A stretch of 64,000 nucleotides of DNA from Linnemannia elongata (Eukaryota > Mortierellomycota > Mortierellomycetes > Mortierellales > Mortierellaceae). The notes under the pieces are model-generated. The model did not search any database, had not been told where the DNA came from, and saw only the letters and a list, made by a program, of their open reading frames with translations. Within the stretch, counting starts at the first letter, position 1, and each line of letters opens with the position of its first letter. The translations under genes were made by a program, and so were the position numbers. The stretch covers positions 806,001 through 870,000 of the forward strand of contig JAXBDG010000017.1 in NCBI GenBank assembly GCA_036320915.1, written 5' to 3'. This document shows positions 1 through 11,126 of this stretch, in pieces.

Positions 1-650
1 CCTCCCGTGCCCAGTCGTCCGGAGACAAGGATGAGGGAGCGTTCTTGAGTTTGAAGGAGTTAGCCAAGTATCATTTCTACCAGTCAGTTGAGAGGCGGAT
101 GAAACGTGCTCTGGCCAAGAGAATGTTCGAGAGGTACACCGCAGGGGAATACCACACGGATGAGAACTCTCCTTTTGCCACTGGTGTTGATGCAGAACGG
201 CCTACTCACCCTATCACGTCCAATTCGGCCCTGAGCTGGCTTAATGGGTTCGTACAACGCCCCCAGTGGGCTCGCATGTGGGGTCCCGAGACGGGGGATG
301 TGCAAGAACAGTTCTGGGTCTCAGCCTACGATTACATCTTGTTTTCACATCAGGAGTGGTGGGATTTCGAGAGGGAGTTCCTGAAAACGCACTATAGGAA
401 TATGTTGGAGAGGGCGTATGAGAAAAGTGGAGTCAAGGAAGTGGAGAGGCCAGCCAAGTTGGATTTGTTTTTGGTCGTGGATCAGTCGCAGTTCAGGAAT
501 ATATCTTCTGGTATCATGATGGAGGCTCTTGGTGGTGGGGTAAGGGAGTTGTGTGATCCGGCGATTGCACCTGAACGTGCTGGTTCTTATGGTGCTGCAC
601 GACTTGCCGAGTACCTTACCAAGCAGTCTTCTCACTCTTCTTGCACCTGA
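1..650 (+). CDS. 3' part of an unidentified protein gene (possibly Hsp70-like)
   Basis: An open frame enters from the left edge (codons in phase with base 3) and ends in TGA at 648-650; no stop occurs in the visible 215 codons, so the start lies outside the window. The sequence is rich in aromatic and charged residues. Its last third (FEREFLKTHYRNMLERAYEK, then KLDLFLVVDQSQFR, then APERAGSYGAARLAEYL) has the order of the Hsp70 nucleotide-binding-domain end: helix, hydrophobic strand followed by a Ser/Arg loop, then an A-x-YGAA helix. That resemblance is weak and is inference only. The neighbour on the opposite strand, ending 87 bases away, is a recognisable Hsp70-like relic, which gives the idea some support. 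The gene could equally be an unrelated fungal-specific protein. No introns are visible in this part. Confidence 0.55.
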   Translation, partial: SRAQSSGDKDEGAFLSLKELAKYHFYQSVERRMKRALAKRMFERYTAGEYHTDENSPFATGVDAERPTHPITSNSALSWLNGFVQRPQWARMWGPETGDVQEQFWVSAYDYILFSHQEWWDFEREFLKTHYRNMLERAYEKSGVKEVERPAKLDLFLVVDQSQFRNISSGIMMEALGGGVRELCDPAIAPERAGSYGAARLAEYLTKQSSHSSCT

Positions 651-737
651 ATTACGATATCAACCTTTTTGTCTCCGTTTTCATGGGATAGAAGGATAGC
701 TACACAAGTAAAGCACCACCATTATTTATTTAACACA

Positions 738-2260
738 TCAACGCAATTCCAATTCGTAGGCCGGATTGAAGCAATTTTCCACAATAGCAGCCATTCTTTG
801 GAGAGTCACCAGATCAGGATCAATTTCTGTTGGGAATCTCACTTCCTCTCCTTCCCTCCTTCTGCCTCGGAATATGACTTCAATAACCGGATCGCATCAG
901 GAACCGAGACGAGGCGCCAGTAACGACAACGACGTCAACACAAGTATCATATTCAGAGATATTTTCGAGGGCTTGCTCTACTGTCGATAGGAGGGCTGTC
1001 AAGGTTGACTGGCATAGGTTTTGCCATTGAGAAAGGGTCAGGTCTTCTAAAAAGTTGTGTGATGCGAAAAAGGCTTGTATCTCGATGCGGACTAATTTTT
1101 TTGAGCGTGATAGAGATGGTTGGAGGAAAATGGCGTTGGCTTTAAGGATCTCGTCGTACAGGCGTTTCATCGCCGTGATGTGATTAAATAGCATGGCTCG
1201 GCGAAGTATTGTATCGTCGTGATCATCTGCCTGATCGCTCGAAGGTGTGTTGTTGCCAAGTTTTATCCAACAATCCAGTAGCATTGACGCCTCTTGCCCA
1301 GCTCAAATTCTTGTCGACAAGGTACTCTAACACCGCTCGGTTCGCCGCCTCATCATCATACCTCACTTCTGTCCGCTCAGGAGTCCCCATTACCACATAA
1401 TCTTCATCGTACATGTATGCCACCACAACATCTAAATACTCCGGATCCAGTTTCACTATCACAACATTATCACCACCCGGCTGGTGCGAATTCAAACGAT
1501 AGACCAAATATGGCGCAATATGTCGTCTGTCCAGTCTCGCGCGACTCAATCCTGCAGCCTCAATGGCCTGATCGAGGGCATCCATTTGGCCCTGGGTATA
1601 GTCGTTCGGGATGATGATGCAGGCTTGCATGAACTTTATACCAGCTTGGGTCTCGGTGAGGTGTTTAATGTGCGAGACGAGGAGAGTAGTGAGTTCTTCT
1701 GGCCTGTAGAGGCGACGGAGTGCGGGTATGTGTACTGGGATTTGGATCATGGCGAGGCCTAGGAAGTGTTTGCTGTCTTCTTTTTCTTGGGCGCCAGGCG
1801 CGCGTCTTGGTGCTGGGGAATGGTTTAGGTTGGACCAGGAGTTGGCGGGTGATAGAGGAGTAGGGACGGAATAGACGATATTGTAGCGTATATGGGCGTG
1901 TTTGACTTCGGTTTGGACAATTGGGTCGCCGTATGGGAGGCGAATTAGACGTTGCCAGCTGAAGGTTGTGTTTTGGGGATGGGTGGTGAGCTGGTCTTAT
2001 GCGTCTTCACCGACTAGGATTTGTGTGGTGTTAGTGTTGTGAGAGGAGGAGGGGTTGTTGAAATTTCGTGTTGGGTCTGCCAGGATAAGGCCGGTGGTTC
2101 TGGGCGTGACGGCTGAGAGATCTTGTTTTTCGATTTGCTGCGCGATATTGGCGAAAGTTGAAGAGGCGAGAATGGTGAGGGTGAGGATGAGTATAGATAA
2201 GAGAGTGAAAGACCATGTGGGTGTTAATGCACGGTGGAAGGAGCTCTTGAAGCACGACAT
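738..2260 (-). pseudogene. Decayed Hsp70-like (HSPA/BiP-type) ATPase gene
   Basis: Read from 2260 downwards. The protein begins with a hydrophobic segment (about residues 16-37, SFTLLSILILTLTILASS), then a divergent Hsp70 nucleotide-binding domain: QILVGEDA, QNTTFSWQRLIRLPYGDP, EVKHAHIRYN, MQACIIIPNDYTQGQMDAL, then VDVVVVTGASSR. These correspond to the Hsp70 blocks LVGDAAKNQ, NTVFDAKRLIGR, a helix near the phosphate loops, VPAYF/VPNDFT and VVLVGGSTR. There are three breaks. A TAA at 1997-1999 sits exactly where Hsp70 proteins carry the Lys of GDAAKNQ, with the same frame on both sides. A frame change at 1223-1290 could be a 58-base intron with a poor donor (GTCAAT...ATCAG) or a frameshift. 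A one-base frame change near 893-900 falls just after TGASSRF; the shifted frame continues for 49 codons to TGA at 738. The last cannot be an intron because no AG is available. It faces the partial gene at 1-650 tail to tail. Confidence 0.75.
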
Positions 2261-2875
2261 GGTGGTCGTTGAAAGGGGGTGCTGGATGTGGGTTTGAGAG
2301 CAAAGACAAAAAGGAGAAAAGAGAAGAGACCATAAAAGCAGCGCTCAGTTGAAGGAAATTTTCTTCAGAATAGCAAACTGTAAACGCGGCTGATTCACAG
2401 CGTATGGTGCATAGTTTGCAGAATACAAAATACCTCAGCATACAGAGACAGTTCTTTGAACTGTTCAGGAAGCACTCATGTTCAGTGCTGTGAGAACCGA
2501 TTGTCCTTACCACCGAGGCGCAGGCTACAGGTGTCAATGTATTTCACCTAAGTGGAAGGTGGTCAGCTCGATGAAGAGTGGCCAGAGGCAATGGACATTT
2601 GACGCCACCAAATCATTAGATCACGTTTCAGTTTCGTTGAAATGACTAAGCAGTCACCTTCGGCGCTTTTCTTGACTTAACACAAACGACTCGCTTGGCA
2701 AGAAACCTCAATGACCTCCATACATCTCTCCCTCCTCCACTTTTTACCCTCCCCCCCTCCCCCTCCTTCCAAGTAATCACACTCGAGTCTGACAACACTC
2801 TCTTCTACTCTCGACTCAACAATCCACCAACGACAACAACAGCAACAACAGGCACAACAACTCGTATACTACCCA
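2261..2875. other. Divergent intergenic region
   Basis: This lies between the 5' ends of the Hsp70-like relic (minus) and the RING gene (plus). Bases 2700-2830 are C- and CT-rich, as is usual just upstream of genes here and probably part of the RING gene's promoter and leader. No RNA gene or clear operator was seen. Confidence 0.4.
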
Positions 2876-4543
2876 ATGCACCGAGCCACTGACCAAGGCA
2901 GCTCATCCTCATCCACTTCACTTGTAAGCCTTAATTTTGCAGTAGTAATAATATCATGGATATGGACCCTGAGCAACAAAATAAAACCTACGATGACTAA
3001 CTGCGAAGTAAAATCCGCTCGGATCTACCTCTAGTCGCATAACCTGTCAAGCGAGGCCTCCGCCTCGACCAGCAGGAATACAGGAGGACAAGGAAGCAGC
3101 TCAAATCTCATCGACCTCACTCTACCCCGGCCATCGCGCATTGTCCATCCACCAACACTCCCCAGTCAGAGCATAGAGATCATCGACCTCAGCAGTGACG
3201 ATGACGACCTAGGCAGCTTCAATAGCAGTCGCTATACTAGCAGCAACCACATCCATAACCACAACAGCTATGGTAGTGATGACGAGGTCTTGTTTGTAAG
3301 GGAGACTCCAGGAACAACGGCGACGCCAGTGCCAGCAGCAGCAACAGGGAGCGGTAGTAGCCGTCACGCCAGTGCTGGCATTGGTGGAAGTGTATTCGAC
3401 AGGAGGCAAACGGAATCCTCGTCATCTTCATCATCAAGTTATCCAGAGACACTCCTTCATGCCTATCATCAGGGACGACACCCTTTATTCCGTCTCTCAC
3501 AGGAAATGCCAGTACTGACACGGAATAGAGAGCATCGCCTCCCAGGCCATGACGACCGGTCCAGACGACGTCGCTCGCCTTCCATCACGCCTCACCCGTA
3601 TGCCCCAGTACATGGACGGACAACCCACCCTTCGTCCACGACGGCCGCAGCGTCAGGATCAGGGCCAGGATCAGGAGCGTTACACTCGCAAGAGTCAACT
3701 TCGTTGAGAGCATTTGTGTCTGCCATGAGAACCCCTACACCTCCTCCAAGACGTCGTTCGAACATGACCACCGCTCTTGCACCAGGCGAGCGTGCACTGA
3801 TGCACGCGTTCACGAGATTTTTCCAGAGAGAGAATTCTCTACAGGCTCGTGAAGGAGTGTTTAGGCGAGAAGCGCAAGAAATCCGTACCTTCATTCACAG
3901 ACACCACCATTACTGGGGAGACGATGCTGGTTGGGACATTCCGTACAGAGAGCGGTCGCCGTCGGTCTTTGGGGAGCTCTTGGAACATTTTGCTGCTTTT
4001 GATGGTGCACCTCCACCGGCTTCGGAGGCAGAAGTTGAACGGGAGCGGAAGGAGATCGAGACCAAGCCGGTGATGACACGTCCCGGATTTACCAAGGTCA
4101 TTAACCTCGAGACGGTGATTACGTGTCCCTTGTGCATCAAGGAGTTTGGCCACGATGGCGACAAGAGGCCGACGCTTTGGGTGATTGTCGGATGTGGACA
4201 TGTCGTTTGCGGAGCCTGTGCGGAGGAGATTTTCATCTCCAGGAAGGCCATCCGAGGAAATGGCACCAAGGGACGGAGACAGTCTTTATCGCGGAAAACC
4301 AAGGGCAAAGGAAAAGCAAAGTGGTCACCGGGACCAACCGACATGGAAACAGGAGGCGAGGACGAGAATCTTGATACCACTTCGGACGGACACGCACCTA
4401 CCTCACCGGCATCGACAATAACCGCCACAGCAACAGCAGAAACGGCAGACTCCAACGTCAAGGTGACCAAGAGGGTCATGGGAAACTGCCCCGGATGCCA
4501 ACGCAAGATCAAGAACACTTCTCTGCAACAACTCTACCTGTAA
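2876..4543 (+). CDS. RING-finger protein with SUMO-interaction motifs, candidate STUbL E3 ligase
   Basis: Two exons, 2876-2923 and 3035-4543, joined in phase 0 (donor GTAAGC, acceptor CTCTAG), encode about 518 residues. The start ATG at 2876 opens exon 1 (MHRATDQGSSSS). Just after the junction are two SUMO-interaction motifs: NLIDLTL near residue 32 and IEIIDLSSDDDD near residue 55, a hydrophobic core followed by Ser/Asp. A disordered middle follows. The C-terminal RING has CPLC, then CGHVVCGAC, then CPGC at the very end, fitting C3HC4. The last Cys pair is displaced by an 89-residue Lys/Ser/Thr-rich insert. SIMs plus a C-terminal RING is the layout of SUMO-targeted ubiquitin ligases (RNF4, Slx8), which ubiquitinate poly-SUMOylated nuclear proteins. 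The family call is inference. The gene ends tail to tail with the channel relic at 4743. Confidence 0.7.
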
Positions 4544-4742
4544 AAATAACTCTCGTCGCTCCAACTGCTGAGCATCCCACTTTACCCTTGCCATTTCTTG
4601 TTTCTTGTGATTTTTTTTGTTATTGTCAGCACTGTACACCACCCATCCAGTGTAAATTAAAGTTGACCTTGATGCACTGTGTTATTCTTTAGTGACAAAA
4701 AACCATGGTACGGAACTTTGAATCTTGGAAATTCATCCGACA

Positions 4743-6955
4743 CTAACTCTGGAAGAGACTCAGATGAGGCGTTCGCACTAGCACTCTCACCACTCGCCGT
4801 TTGCTCCTGCTCCTGATCTTGCTCTTCTTCCAATGTAAAGGAGGTGTATTCAAGAACTCATCCTCACCTCCGACATCTTCCTCCTCATCGTTCAACCCCC
4901 ACCCCATCTTCTTTGCCAACGCTTTATCCACCACCTTCTGCTTAGGAAAATACTTCCTTCTGTACTGTACTCTTTGACCTCCTCTTTGGTCGCGGTGAAA
5001 TAAATTTGTTTCGGAAAGACGTTGTGGGTTTTATGGAAGCCCGGGATGAGATAGGACATGTTCTCGGCGGATTCGATGTACCGAAGTCGAGACTCGATCC
5101 AGGCTAGACGCCAGCCATCGTCGCTCTTTGTGAACGCCACGTTAATCAATGCTAGATAAGGCAAAGGGGGATACGGGAAAGTGTTTGTGTGAGTATCACT
5201 TTAGTTGGTGTTGTGTAACGATTCGGTCATGCTCATGCATACAGCGATCTCAGTTGTGAACTGAACAAAAAGAAGAGTGCTTACCGATGAGCACGTTAAG
5301 CATGACGATGACGGTGAAGAAGAAGAAGACGATCATCATAATATGGAACCACCAGTCCTCGGTGTGAAAGAACGGAGACACAGGGTCATAGCGTCCACCC
5401 TACAAGCTAACAAGAAACCAAACCGAAATAAAAACCCTGTTAGCCTTCTACTTCTACTTCATTGAATAAAATACAAAGTGAAAAAAAGGGGGGCGGCAGA
5501 GACGAGTGGCTTACCATGAAGAAGTAGGTGGCAGACAAAGCACCGAAAGAGTTATCTGGGAAATCAGTCTCCTCCCTCATACACCCCTCCACAGGACAAG
5601 CGCGGAGCAAGTGGAGGGTCGCGATCGCAAAGGCGAGCAGCCCACCGGCAAAGATGATGAAGAATGCACGGATCTCGACCACCGCCTGTTGGATAATCGT
5701 CACGTATTTGCACACACTCTTGTTTATCCTCAGCTCGAATAACTAAGGCAGAAAAGTGACAAAGAAAAAAAAAGGTGTTAAAACCATCATGCATTGTGTC
5801 GCTCAATGGGAAGAAAGAAAATATAAAATGACGACAAATGACATTACCATGTGAAGGAAGACGACAAGGACAGCAAAACTGAGCGGCCGGGTGGTCCTTG
5901 GTCGTTATTGGTGTAAATGAGGACTAGCTGGTGAATACTCGCGCCCAAGGGCCAGGCAAAGGCGACGACATCCAAGACATTGTAGCTTGACCTAATGAAA
6001 AGCGATCCGAAAGGGAAAGAAAAACAGGAAGGAATAGTGAGCTGTAAGACCTGTGATAAAAAAAAACAGGCCTCGGAAAACAAAATCAAAAAGAAGATTA
6101 CCCTGCATAACGCGACCAGCTGTGAATGGCTTGTAACAGCTCAAGCTAGAGAAACAACACGGCCACGACAATGATGGCAATGAAGAGTCCGATCTGAACA
6201 GTGGCAGTCTGATCATAGACCTGAATAAGTGCCACAGTCACCACCAATGCGTAGAAGATGCACCGTGGAATGAATCTCACGGCCCAGTAGGTGAATCCGA
6301 ACGTGCTCCTAAAAGTAGTAGTTGAGCGATGGGAGAAAACAGCAAGAAAATGTATTAATTTTTTCTGCTGCTGTCAATGACAATCGGTAGAGTGAAGGCG
6401 AAAGAAACGAAGACTATTAAACTTGCAATTTGTAGGCGACAAGGGCAGCAATAGTGGGGTTGTCAAAAAACTCCAAATTAAAATCGTAGCACTCGACGAC
6501 GGCAGGCATGCGAAGATGGCACTTCATCAGGAGCATATGGAATAGGGTCTTCCACCAAGTCGTCCTGAGAGTCGACTGGGTTTCCTGTCGCACCCGTTCC
6601 TCGTCCATGTAGTGCCAGAGAGAGTCAAAGTGGGCCATGAAAACCTCCTGAGTAAAGCCGTCGTTCGATGAGTCACCAGCGGGGGAGCTCAGCTTGAATT
6701 GCATGACTGGATCCTTGGTCGTGGCCAAAGTCTCCTTCTTTCCGCTCCAGAACCGCCAGTAGTGCCAAATAGGGAGCGCCAGCTCGTGGTTCTCGATAAT
6801 AAAGTCCCGATGCCTGACTGGATGTGAGCAATAGAAGAGTAAGGAGAGAAACGTACGTACACTGGAAACATCCTAGAATTCGGAGGTGTTTGAGGATCGA
6901 TAGAATGTCAAATTCGACTCGCCTCTCGTGTAGAAGCGCGATTTAGGATGACCGG
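4743..6955 (-). pseudogene. Decayed TRP/polycystin-type ion channel gene, 5' truncated
   Basis: Exons on the minus strand: about 6955-6861, 6817-6427, 6308-6102, 5991-5848, 5742-5515, 5399-5285, 5151-4743. They encode the C-terminal half of a fungal channel: an ankyrin-like linker (ERRVEFDILSILKHLRILG), several membrane segments (YALVVTVALIQVYD, IGLFIAIIVVAVLFL, YNVLDVVAFAWPL), a pore region (SFGALSATYFFMGGRYDPVS), the last helix (MIVFFFFTVIVMLNVLI) and the cytosolic ALINVAFTKSDDGWRLAWIE block. Lesions: a TAG at 6146-6148 in VLFL*LELLQ, probably from Trp TGG; a frame change near 5880-5890, since HM before the next donor is only reached in another frame; and a perfect 5-base duplication (GTACT twice, 4962-4971) that shifts the frame before KYFPKQKVVDKAL. 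No upstream exon with the usual N-terminal half is visible. The intron after 6427 has a GC donor (GCAAGT). Confidence 0.82.
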
Positions 6956-7489
6956 GCTGCTTCGCCATGCTCACAATGGAACAATGAACAGCCTTACTTG
7001 TTTAAGAAATGATTGACATTTGATCCATTATTTCCGGTCCAAATAAAATCAGTGACGTGAAAATTGTTGCTCAGGGGTTCTGTTATTTCCTACATGCCCG
7101 AGGCCAACGGTCGTCTTAGTCGCGATCACTGTGGCATCGGATCAAGCCTCTCACTCTATTCCCGCATCATTCTCCCTTCCTCCGCCCTCTCCCTCTCCTC
7201 TCTCCCCCCTCCCCCTTTTGATTCTTCAACTCGACTCGCCAGGGCACTTTCTTCTCGGAGACCGATCATCATATACCATCATCCATCCCTCAGGTACACG
7301 CACGGACGGATCGGAATCAACCAGCCTTTCTCCACCTCACCCGACCCCAACTCAACCTCTCTTCAACTATTTCTTCGTTGATCAATGAAGCATCGTGAAA
7401 GGATACAGAACACGGCAGACAAGAAAAAAAAACTCACACTCCGGCGCGCTTGTCTTTATCTGCAGTAGAGAAGAACGATTTATTCAAGC
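6956..7489 (+). other. Upstream region of MIC60
   Basis: CT-rich sequence at 7160-7360, typical of a 5' leader in this genome, leads to the MIC60 start. No upstream exon for the truncated channel gene on the minus strand could be read here, which is why that gene is called 5' truncated. Confidence 0.4.
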
Positions 7490-9551
7490 ATGATGAACGT
7501 CAACAGACTGGCCCTTGCTGGCTCTAAGCATTTGCGTCCCAGCCAATACCGCGTCATGGCTCAGGTACGCCTTGCCTACGGAATATAGACATTTTGCGCA
7601 TGTTAACCAATCAATCCAACACGCTGAAGAAGGACAATTCAACTCATGCTATCATGCACTTTCAAATTGGAATATCTGTAGAGATTCAACTCGACTGACG
7701 CACCAAAGTTGACTGCTGCTGAGGCCGCTGCTCGCCCCGTTGTCAAGTCAGGACTTCGCTTCCGCACCAAGGCCTTCATCACCCTCACCTTGATTGGTGC
7801 TGGTGTTGCCGGTGTTGTCAAGCACTCTTTCGACGACGAGCAGTTCCGCGCCCTTCTCGAGGATAACATTCCACACTACGCCCACTCATTGGATAAATTG
7901 GAGCAGCTCAGGGACAACGAGGACGTGGAAAAGATCATTGCTGGCGCAGCTTTGGTCGGCGGAAAGATTGTCGATCTCGGCAAGGACGGCTACCGCACTG
8001 CTTCGGATTTGATCAACGGAACCACCACCCCAGCACCCGAGAAGCCTGCTTCCTCGGTCCCATCATCGGCTTCTCAGTTGGTTAAGAAGGTCCAGGAGTT
8101 GGAGCAGCCCAAGCCTGCTGTTGCCGCTGCTCGCGCTGAATACATTCCCTCAGTAACCCCTGCTCCCGCTTTCCTCCCTGGCGCAGCCCCCGGCAAGAAC
8201 GCTTCTCACGTTGAGAAGCCCAAGATTGTCGAGAAGGTTGCCAAGAAGGTTGAGGAGGTCAAGGAGAAGGCTGTTGAGATCAAGGAGAACATCCAGGAGA
8301 AGATTGCTGAGAAGAAGGAGGAAGCCCCCGCTCCTCCCAAGAAGTTGATCAAGATCGCCCCTATTGAGTCAGAGGAACCCGTCATGTCGAGCCTTAACGC
8401 CACCTTGGCTCAGTTGGTTCACATTTTGAACGAGAACGGCATTCCCGAGCAGGGTCACGAGGTCTTTGAAAAGGCCAACGAGGAGTTGAAGCACTTGAGC
8501 GAGCGCGTCGAGGCTTTGAAGGTCGAGGGTGAGGCCCAGGCTGCCACCGTTATGGCCGAGTTGACCGAGAAGTACAAGCGCATCGTGGACGAGAAGGAGA
8601 CCCATCACGAGGGACACATTTCACAGTTGAAGCGTGAGCTTGCCGATGCCTTCGAGCAGGAGAAGAAGGATGCCATTGAGCGCGAGCTCAAGATTCAGCA
8701 GGAGATTTTGCGCGAGGAGCAGAAGCAGGAGTTGATCAAGTACGCCATGGACATGCAGCGTCGCTGGGTTCGTGAGGTCAAGGTCAGAGTTGAGAACGAG
8801 CGTGGCGGTCGCTTGGCTCGTTTGGATCAGATCAACTTGCGCCTTAAGACTTTGGAGCGCCAGGGAGTTGACAATGCTGACTTTTTGGATCAGTCGTCTC
8901 GTACTCACCAGCTCTGGTGCGGTGTCAAGGCCTTGGAGAAGGCCTATGAGGCTGGCGAGCGCCGTCCCTTTGACCGCGAGTTGGCCCGCTTGAAGAGATT
9001 GGCAGAGACCGAGAAGGATGCTGAGGTCTTGAAGGTTGTTTTGGCTGCCGTCCCCGAGTCTGTTGCCGCCCAGGGTGTTGACTCTGTTCCCGAGTTGATG
9101 GACCGCTTCGAATATGTCGCTGATAAGGTTCGTCAGGCCAGTTTGGTCCCTGAGAACGGTGGTGTCTTGGCTCATGGTATGAGCGTTGTCTTGTCCAAGT
9201 TGATGTTCAAGAAGCACGGATTGGTCCCCGGAAACGACGTTGAGGCCATCTTGGCCCGCACAGAGTACTACTTGGTGGAGAACGACTTGGAGCAGGCTGT
9301 CCGTGAATTGAACCAGCTCAAGGGATGGGGCAAGCGCCTTGCCAAGGACTGGATTGTCGCCGCTCGCAGGAGAGTCGAGGTTGGACAAGCCATTGATGTA
9401 AGTACATCCCTTTGTTTGATTTGTTTCTTCGGCCGCTAAATTGCGATTTCCACCCCTTGAAACTCACTGCTAACGAACATATGTCCCCATCTGTCTATGA
9501 TTCTAGGTCATCAATACCCATGCCAACCTTGTTAGTTTGACCCTCGCATAA
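7490..9551 (+). CDS. MIC60: MICOS complex subunit MIC60 (mitofilin)
   Basis: Three exons, 7490-7564, 7709-9397 and 9507-9551, all joined in phase 0, give 602 residues. MIC60 is the inner-mitochondrial-membrane scaffold that holds cristae junctions and contacts the outer membrane. The N terminus is basic and Arg/Ser containing, suiting a matrix-targeting signal. A membrane segment (AFITLTLIGAGVAGVV) lies at about residues 46-62. A Pro/Ala/Glu-rich stretch and a long coiled coil (about residues 170-400, rich in KEK, EELK and REEQKQE) follow. The C-terminal mitofilin signature is complete: ENGGVLAHGMSVVLSKLMF, then RTEYYLVENDLEQAVRELN and KGWGKRLAKDWIVAARRR. The tiny last exon (VINTHANLVSLTLA) completes the family's C terminus. 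Length matches fungal homologues (about 540-680). The frame is intact throughout. Confidence 0.95.
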
Positions 9552-9892
9552 ATAGTTTTTCTCTTTATTATCTTGTCACTTTTATTATCATTTTTTCTTT
9601 CTCGCTCGACTCTTCACTCTTCCTCCTTCTCATTTCATCATGCACCTCCCCGACCACTGTCAAAAAATTAGTCATTTTCCTTGCTTCACCTAGACAAACG
9701 ATAAAGAATCGAATGGAAGCATTTTTCTGGGACCGTTTTTGATCTGGAGCATGCTCGTTTGCCACCAATTTTTGTCCTACACAGTCACGTAGTCTTCCTG
9801 TTCGGTGTGCGTAATAAGCCAACCGTTACGTTATTTTTTCTTTTCTTTTCTCCATTCAACCGAAACTTGAACACAGGAACAAGAACATCGTC
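9552..9892 (+). other. Intergenic region between MIC60 and NAS2
   Basis: A 341-base AT-rich, T-tract-rich spacer carries the MIC60 3' end and the NAS2 promoter. No further gene is seen. Confidence 0.4.
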
Positions 9893-11033
9893 ATGGTCAA
9901 CGCACAATCGGAACTGATGCTCAAGGCACAAGCACTCATGAAGCGAAAGGACGAACTGGAAGCAGAGATTAGGTTACAGCAGGACGACCTTCAATCGGTA
10001 CATTAACCTCCTCATGCTACGCACAACTATGTTGTTCCCTACTCCTCGCCTTCGTATATTTGTCAGCATACACCATTATTCGGCGGTCTGACTACTTATA
10101 TTACAACTATGTATTTTCAACCATGGTACTATCGTTTTTCTTCTAGCAAAAAGTCGGGATGAATGATCAGTTGGTTGACAGCAACGGCTTCCCGCGTTCA
10201 GATATCGATCTCGTCGTCGTCAGAACCGCCCGGTCCAACATCATTCGTACGTTTTTTCTTTCCTCTTGCAGAGCATAACCTTATACAACTTCACTTAGCT
10301 TACAATTTTGACCATGCCAAATACTTAACACCTCCCCCTTTTGACACCTCTTTTCGTTACGCGCAGGTCTCAAGAACGACATGAAGGCGTTGATGCAACA
10401 GATCGAAGAGGCACTTCATGCGGTCCATGCCGAAGCACTGGAAGAGAAACAAAAGCGGGAAGCTGAGAAGAAGAAGGAACAGGAACTCGCAGGAGCAGCG
10501 TCAGTTGAATCATCGTCTGCTGGATCAGCCACCGTCACGGATGAGGCAGCAGCGGAGCGGTCCTTGCCACCTTTTGCGCGTGTTAACGCTGTGGCTCCTG
10601 ACTCTCCTGCTCGTGAAGCAGTATGTCATCAATATTCGTATTGTCAAAACCACTATTAGAAGTAGCACGAGGATATTAGTTTACTGATACGTTCATGCTC
10701 ATCTGCTTTATTTAGGGCCTTGTGCAAGGCGACAGGATTGTGGTCTTTGGAACGGTCAACGCCAACACCTCCAACACACTCCCAACTCTGAGCGCACACG
10801 TCCAATCACGAGAGAACGTAAGTTCCAACTCATTACTGCATTGATGTACACTATTAAACCTTTCTCGGTTGAACTGACATCGTCTGTATTCTTCACAATG
10901 TACATATCCTTAGAAACCCATCGTGGTGAAGGTTCAGAGGGGCGAATCAACGGAGCTGGTGTCCTTGATCCTGGTGCCAAAACAAGGCTGGGGTGGCCGA
11001 GGGCTGTTGGGATGTCACATTGTCCCTGCCTAA
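9893..11033 (+). CDS. NAS2: 26S proteasome assembly chaperone PSMD9/Nas2 (p27)
   Basis: Five exons, 9893-9997, 10147-10246, 10367-10620, 10716-10817 and 10914-11033, splice cleanly to 226 residues. The family binds the Rpt5 tail and chaperones assembly of the proteasome base. The N-terminal helical hairpin (residues about 1-70) has the family hallmark [18 protein letters not shown] followed by [19 protein letters not shown] Glu/Lys-rich helix and a low-complexity linker lead to a PDZ domain from about residue 125: [26 protein letters not shown], then [19 protein letters not shown] and [14 protein letters not shown] at the C terminus. The length matches human PSMD9 (223). It follows MIC60 on the same strand and ends 93 bases from the end of SLX4. 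Confidence 0.95.
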
Positions 11034-11126
11034 TGAACTCTTTGACACTTGCATGTCACATGTAAAGTCTAGTAAGAACAGTAATATATTCATTTTCCTT
11101 ACAAAGTCGATGTCAGGACCGGTTGT

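Noticed and set aside
8621..9388. 255-codon open frame on the minus strand opposite MIC60
   Set aside because: It mirrors codon usage of the real gene, is Leu/Gln/Asp-rich without domain pattern, and MIC60 on the other strand is fully supported.
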